Assembly: GCF_000317305.3 (NCBI RefSeq)
Contig: NC_023036.2
Location: 1,178,001-1,242,000, forward strand
Reading direction: 5' to 3'
Length of the DNA stretch: 64,000 nt
Source: Mycolicibacterium neoaurum VKM Ac-1815D
GTDB taxonomy: Bacteria > Actinomycetota > Actinomycetes > Mycobacteriales > Mycobacteriaceae
Position 1 is the stretch's first letter, and every line of letters begins with the position of its first letter. The notes under the pieces were generated by a model. That model ran no database searches and was not told the origin of the DNA. It saw nothing but the letters and a program-made list of their open reading frames with translations. Positions 61,605 through 64,000 of the stretch are shown piece by piece. The position numbers were made by a program, and so were the translations under genes.

Positions 61605-62561
61605 ATGCACGCCGTGAGCGTTCCCGTCCTGGCGATCGCCGGTTTCCTCGGCGCCGGAAAGACCACCCTGCTCAACCATCTGCTGCGCAACAGCCGCGGG
61701 GTGCGAATCGGCGCGCTGGTCAACGACTTCGGCGCGGTGAACATCGACGCGATGCTGGTCGCCGGCCAGGTCGACGCGATGGCCTCGCTGTCCAACGGCT
61801 GCATCTGTTGTGCGGTGGACGCGTCGGAGGCCGCCGAGATGCTCGGCAAGCTGGCGGCCGTGCGGCCAGCGCTGGACCTGATCGTGGTCGAGGCCAGCGG
61901 TGTCGCGGAGCCGCAGGTGCTGGCGCGCACCATCGCCACCGCCGAGGACGATCGCTTCCACTACGCCGGGTTGGTGCTGGTGGTCGACGCCGTCCAACCC
62001 GCCGATCTGGGCCATGGTGTCGCGGTGGCGGATCTGGTGGTGCTCAACAAGATCAGCGAGGCGCCCGACGATGACGTCGTGGCCGCCAGGATCCGCGAGC
62101 TCAACCCACGGGTGCCGGTGCTGCCCACCGATTTCGCGCGCATCGACCCCGAGCTGCTGATCGACCCGCCGGTAGCGCGGAAACCGCCGGCGCAGTTGTC
62201 CTTCGACGAACTCCTGCACGATCACGACGACCACCACGATCATCACCACCCCGAGTACCAGAGCATGCAGTTCTGCACCGGCGACACGGTCAACCCGCGA
62301 CACTTCCTGCAGTTCCTCCAAGGCCGCCCCCAAGGGCTCTACCGGGCAAAGGGTTTCGTCGATTTCGGACCCAACGGCCGGTTCCTGGTACAGCTGGTCG
62401 GCAGCTCGCTGCGGTTCCACAGGTCGCGCGGCCGCGGCACCGAGTTGGTGCTCATCGGCACCGGGATGGACGTCGCCGCACTCCAGGCGGGCCTGGCCGA
62501 CTGCACGCGTGAGCCTGCCGACGACAACGCGATGCTGGGGCTGGGCAAGTACATCGTGTGA
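61605..62561 (+). CDS. CobW/COG0523 G3E-family GTPase (metallochaperone)
   Basis: 318 residues. Walker A GFLGAGKTTLLN, the metal-binding NGCICC (CxCC) motif, the SKxD-type region (VVLNKISE) and a His-rich stretch HDHDDHHDHHHPE near residue 207 are all diagnostic; the CobW C-terminal domain follows. Such proteins insert or deliver Zn, Co or Fe. It starts 1 base after the menG stop, an unusual pairing whose metal client is unknown. A GTG at 61614 would remove three residues. Confidence 0.88.
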   Translation: MHAVSVPVLAIAGFLGAGKTTLLNHLLRNSRGVRIGALVNDFGAVNIDAMLVAGQVDAMASLSNGCICCAVDASEAAEMLGKLAAVRPALDLIVVEASGVAEPQVLARTIATAEDDRFHYAGLVLVVDAVQPADLGHGVAVADLVVLNKISEAPDDDVVAARIRELNPRVPVLPTDFARIDPELLIDPPVARKPPAQLSFDELLHDHDDHHDHHHPEYQSMQFCTGDTVNPRHFLQFLQGRPQGLYRAKGFVDFGPNGRFLVQLVGSSLRFHRSRGRGTELVLIGTGMDVAALQAGLADCTREPADDNAMLGLGKYIV

Positions 62562-62637
62562 GCCCCTGGGACTACGGGTTTTCCGGGACGCCCACGACCT
62601 GCGGCGCTGCCAGCCTGGGTGTGTGAACACGTCGAAT

Positions 62638-63381
62638 ATGAGGATCACCGTCGTCGGTGCCACCGGTCTGATCGGACGCCGGCTCGTGCCGATGCTGAGT
62701 GGCCGCGGCCACGATGTCGTCCCCGCGTCCCGGGCGACCGGTGTGGACCTGCTCACCGGTGACGGTCTCGCCGACGCCCTGACAGGCGCCGATGTGGTGG
62801 TCGACGTCATCAACGCACCGACACCCGAGGACCCGGCGCAGCAGTTCTTCGAGCAGACCTCCTCGAACCTGGCCGCCGCCGTCGGCACGTCCTCGGCCGG
62901 GCACTATGTCGTCCTGTCGATCGTCGGCGCCGACGTCATGGCCCGCGACGCCGGGTATCTGCGCGGCAAGCTGGCCCAGGAACATGCCGCCGCGGGCTCG
63001 GGGGTGCCGTGGACGGTGCTGCGGGCGACGCAGTTCCACGAATTGGCCGAGCCCATCACCGAATCGATGATCCGCGACGGCGAGGTGCGCGCGCCGATCG
63101 CCGCGATCCAGACCGTCGATTCCGCCGAGGTGACCGCCGTCCTTGCCGGGATCGCCACCGGCACACCGGCCGACGGGGTGCGTGAGGTCGGTGGGCCACA
63201 GAAGATGTCGTTCGGAGAGATGGCCCGGGCCGTGCTGCGGCGGCAGGGACGCGAGTTGCCGGTCGTCGATGACCCGGCGGCGACCTATCACGGCATTCCC
63301 GTCGACGAGACCACGTTGGTCACCGGTGTCGGGGCCGACCTGTGCGCCACGCGGTTGGCCGACTGGCTGGCGCGGCACTGA
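62638..63381 (+). CDS. NAD(P)-binding NmrA/atypical SDR-type protein
   Basis: 247 residues with an N-terminal Rossmann motif VVGATGLIGRRLV and VLSIVGADVMARD, GYLRGKLAQEH and VLRATQFHE, typical of the atypical SDR (NmrA-like) family. The catalytic Tyr-Lys pair is relaxed (YLRGK). Substrate unknown. The ATG at 62638 is used; GTG at 62623 would add five residues. It converges on the acyltransferase gene at 63386. Confidence 0.85.
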   Translation: MRITVVGATGLIGRRLVPMLSGRGHDVVPASRATGVDLLTGDGLADALTGADVVVDVINAPTPEDPAQQFFEQTSSNLAAAVGTSSAGHYVVLSIVGADVMARDAGYLRGKLAQEHAAAGSGVPWTVLRATQFHELAEPITESMIRDGEVRAPIAAIQTVDSAEVTAVLAGIATGTPADGVREVGGPQKMSFGEMARAVLRRQGRELPVVDDPAATYHGIPVDETTLVTGVGADLCATRLADWLARH

Positions 63382-63385
63382 CGCG

Positions 63386-64000
63386 TCAGCCCAGCAGCGG
63401 CGTGCGACCCTCGGTCATCTCGGTCAGCGCGGTCTGCATGGCCGATTCGACCCGCCCCGCATACTCCGCAGGCTCCTCACCGGATTCGGCCGGCATCACG
63501 GGCAGCACCCGGGTCTGCAGCTTGGTGGGCAGCGGCAGGTAGGGCAGCAGCCCGACAACACCGATGTTGAGTCCCCACGGCAACGAGACGCTGATCGGCG
63601 CGGACTTCAGACGCAACAGCTTGTCGAGGCGGGTGGCCCGGGCCAGGCGCTCGCCGCTGGAGATGACGAACAGTGACTCGCCTGCTCCTGCGGTCACGAT
63701 CGGGACGATGGGCACCCCGTTGTCGATGGCAAGGCGGGCGAAACCGGTGCGCCCGCCGAACATGATCCGGTTGCGGTCCTCCCAGGACTTGGCGGAGTCG
63801 ATATCGCCGCCGGGGTACACCGCGACATGCTCGCCGCGGCCGAAGGCATCCTGCGCGGATTCGACGCTGGCGGGCCGGGCACCGATGGGTTCGATGAAAC
63901 GACCGACGCCGAGGGTCCAGGCGAGCTGATGGGTCAGGATGGTCACATCGCGATCGAGGTGCAGCTGCTCCAATGCGGCACTGGTCGCGAAGACGTTCAG
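63386..64000 (-). CDS. Lysophospholipid/diacylglycerol acyltransferase-like protein, partial (5' end beyond window)
   Basis: The frame is open from 64000 down to the stop at 63386, at least 205 codons. The visible part has VAVYPGGDIDSAKSWEDRN (glycine-rich FxPGG region of the LPLAT/DGAT-like superfamily), VPIVPIVTAGAGESLFVIS and a C-terminal helical segment. The conserved HX4D motif should lie off the window; THQLA near the start of the visible part may be close to it. Probably acts in membrane or storage lipid synthesis. Confidence 0.75.
   Translation of the reverse strand: MNVFATSAALEQLHLDRDVTILTHQLAWTLGVGRFIEPIGARPASVESAQDAFGRGEHVAVYPGGDIDSAKSWEDRNRIMFGGRTGFARLAIDNGVPIVPIVTAGAGESLFVISSGERLARATRLDKLLRLKSAPISVSLPWGLNIGVVGLLPYLPLPTKLQTRVLPVMPAESGEEPAEYAGRVESAMQTALTEMTEGRTPLLG

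Noticed and set aside
60749..61939. 396-codon minus-strand frame across menG and the CobW gene
   Set aside because: Antisense to two clear enzymes; composition is typical of a GC shadow.
1..64000. CRISPR arrays, tRNA or rRNA genes
   Set aside because: No regularly spaced repeats and no cloverleaf or rRNA-like segments were noticed on reading both strands.

Overview
The window is a high-GC actinobacterial chromosome segment, most likely from a rapidly growing mycobacterium (Mycolicibacterium type). The evidence is recognisable homologues and gene order of the M. tuberculosis Rv0543c-Rv0558 region (pitA, Rv0544c, Rv0543c, Rv0546c, Rv0547c, menB, fadD8, Rv0552, menC, bpoC, menD, Rv0556, mgtA, menG), an MmpS/MmpL pair, DUF732 and Rv0455c-like secreted proteins, and many GTG starts. 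All comparisons are from memory; no search was run. No tRNA, rRNA, CRISPR array, transposase or integrase was seen.

Layout. 1-2.0 kb: a Pit phosphate transporter with two small companion genes, preceded by a PHO-box-like repeat. 1.9-7.9 kb: a TetR gene divergent from an mmpS-mmpL-DUF732-DUF5078 operon (a lipid or siderophore export module), then a second TetR gene coupled to a VOC (glyoxalase-fold) gene. 7.9-14.2 kb: a catabolic island with a PucR regulator divergent from five overlapping genes (APC permease, two SDRs, agmatinase-type ureohydrolase, polysaccharide/amide deacetylase), which looks like a guanidino- or amide-compound utilisation pathway. 14.2-25.4 kb: a FUSC exporter, the Rv0547c-like SDR, a DUF559/AbiEi-type gene bracketed by two nearly identical perfect or near-perfect hairpins, menB, a small lipoprotein, a DUF4436 protein, a HAD hydrolase, an Eis-type acetyltransferase, a SOUL haem-binding protein and fadD8, which carries a perfect KstR-type operator. 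25.4-35.1 kb: the menaquinone genes menC, bpoC and menD with Rv0556 and mgtA homologues, interrupted by a HicB-like gene and two DJ-1/PfpI genes.

35.1-59.9 kb is the striking part: about 25 kb inserted between mgtA and menG, which are adjacent in M. tuberculosis. A tightly coupled run of 13 same-strand genes encodes DUF4190 membrane proteins, a membrane-anchored von Willebrand A (vWA) protein, a very large tubulin-like protein, a coiled-coil two-TM protein, a fibronectin-III-like protein, a GAP1-like protein, a second vWA protein and a zinc-ribbon GTPase. Three more flanking genes encode sensor-type membrane proteins. In total there are six DUF4190 proteins, four with a PknH_C-type sensor domain but no kinase. 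Short DPF/NPF/DPW motifs recur in the tails of nearly all the membrane components. The island resembles computationally predicted NTP-dependent, GTPase-centred conflict or signalling systems and appears functionally uncharacterised.

59.9-64.0 kb returns to core genes: an SDR, menG (demethylmenaquinone methyltransferase), a CobW-type metallochaperone GTPase, an NAD(P)-binding protein and the 3' part of an acyltransferase that runs off the right edge.
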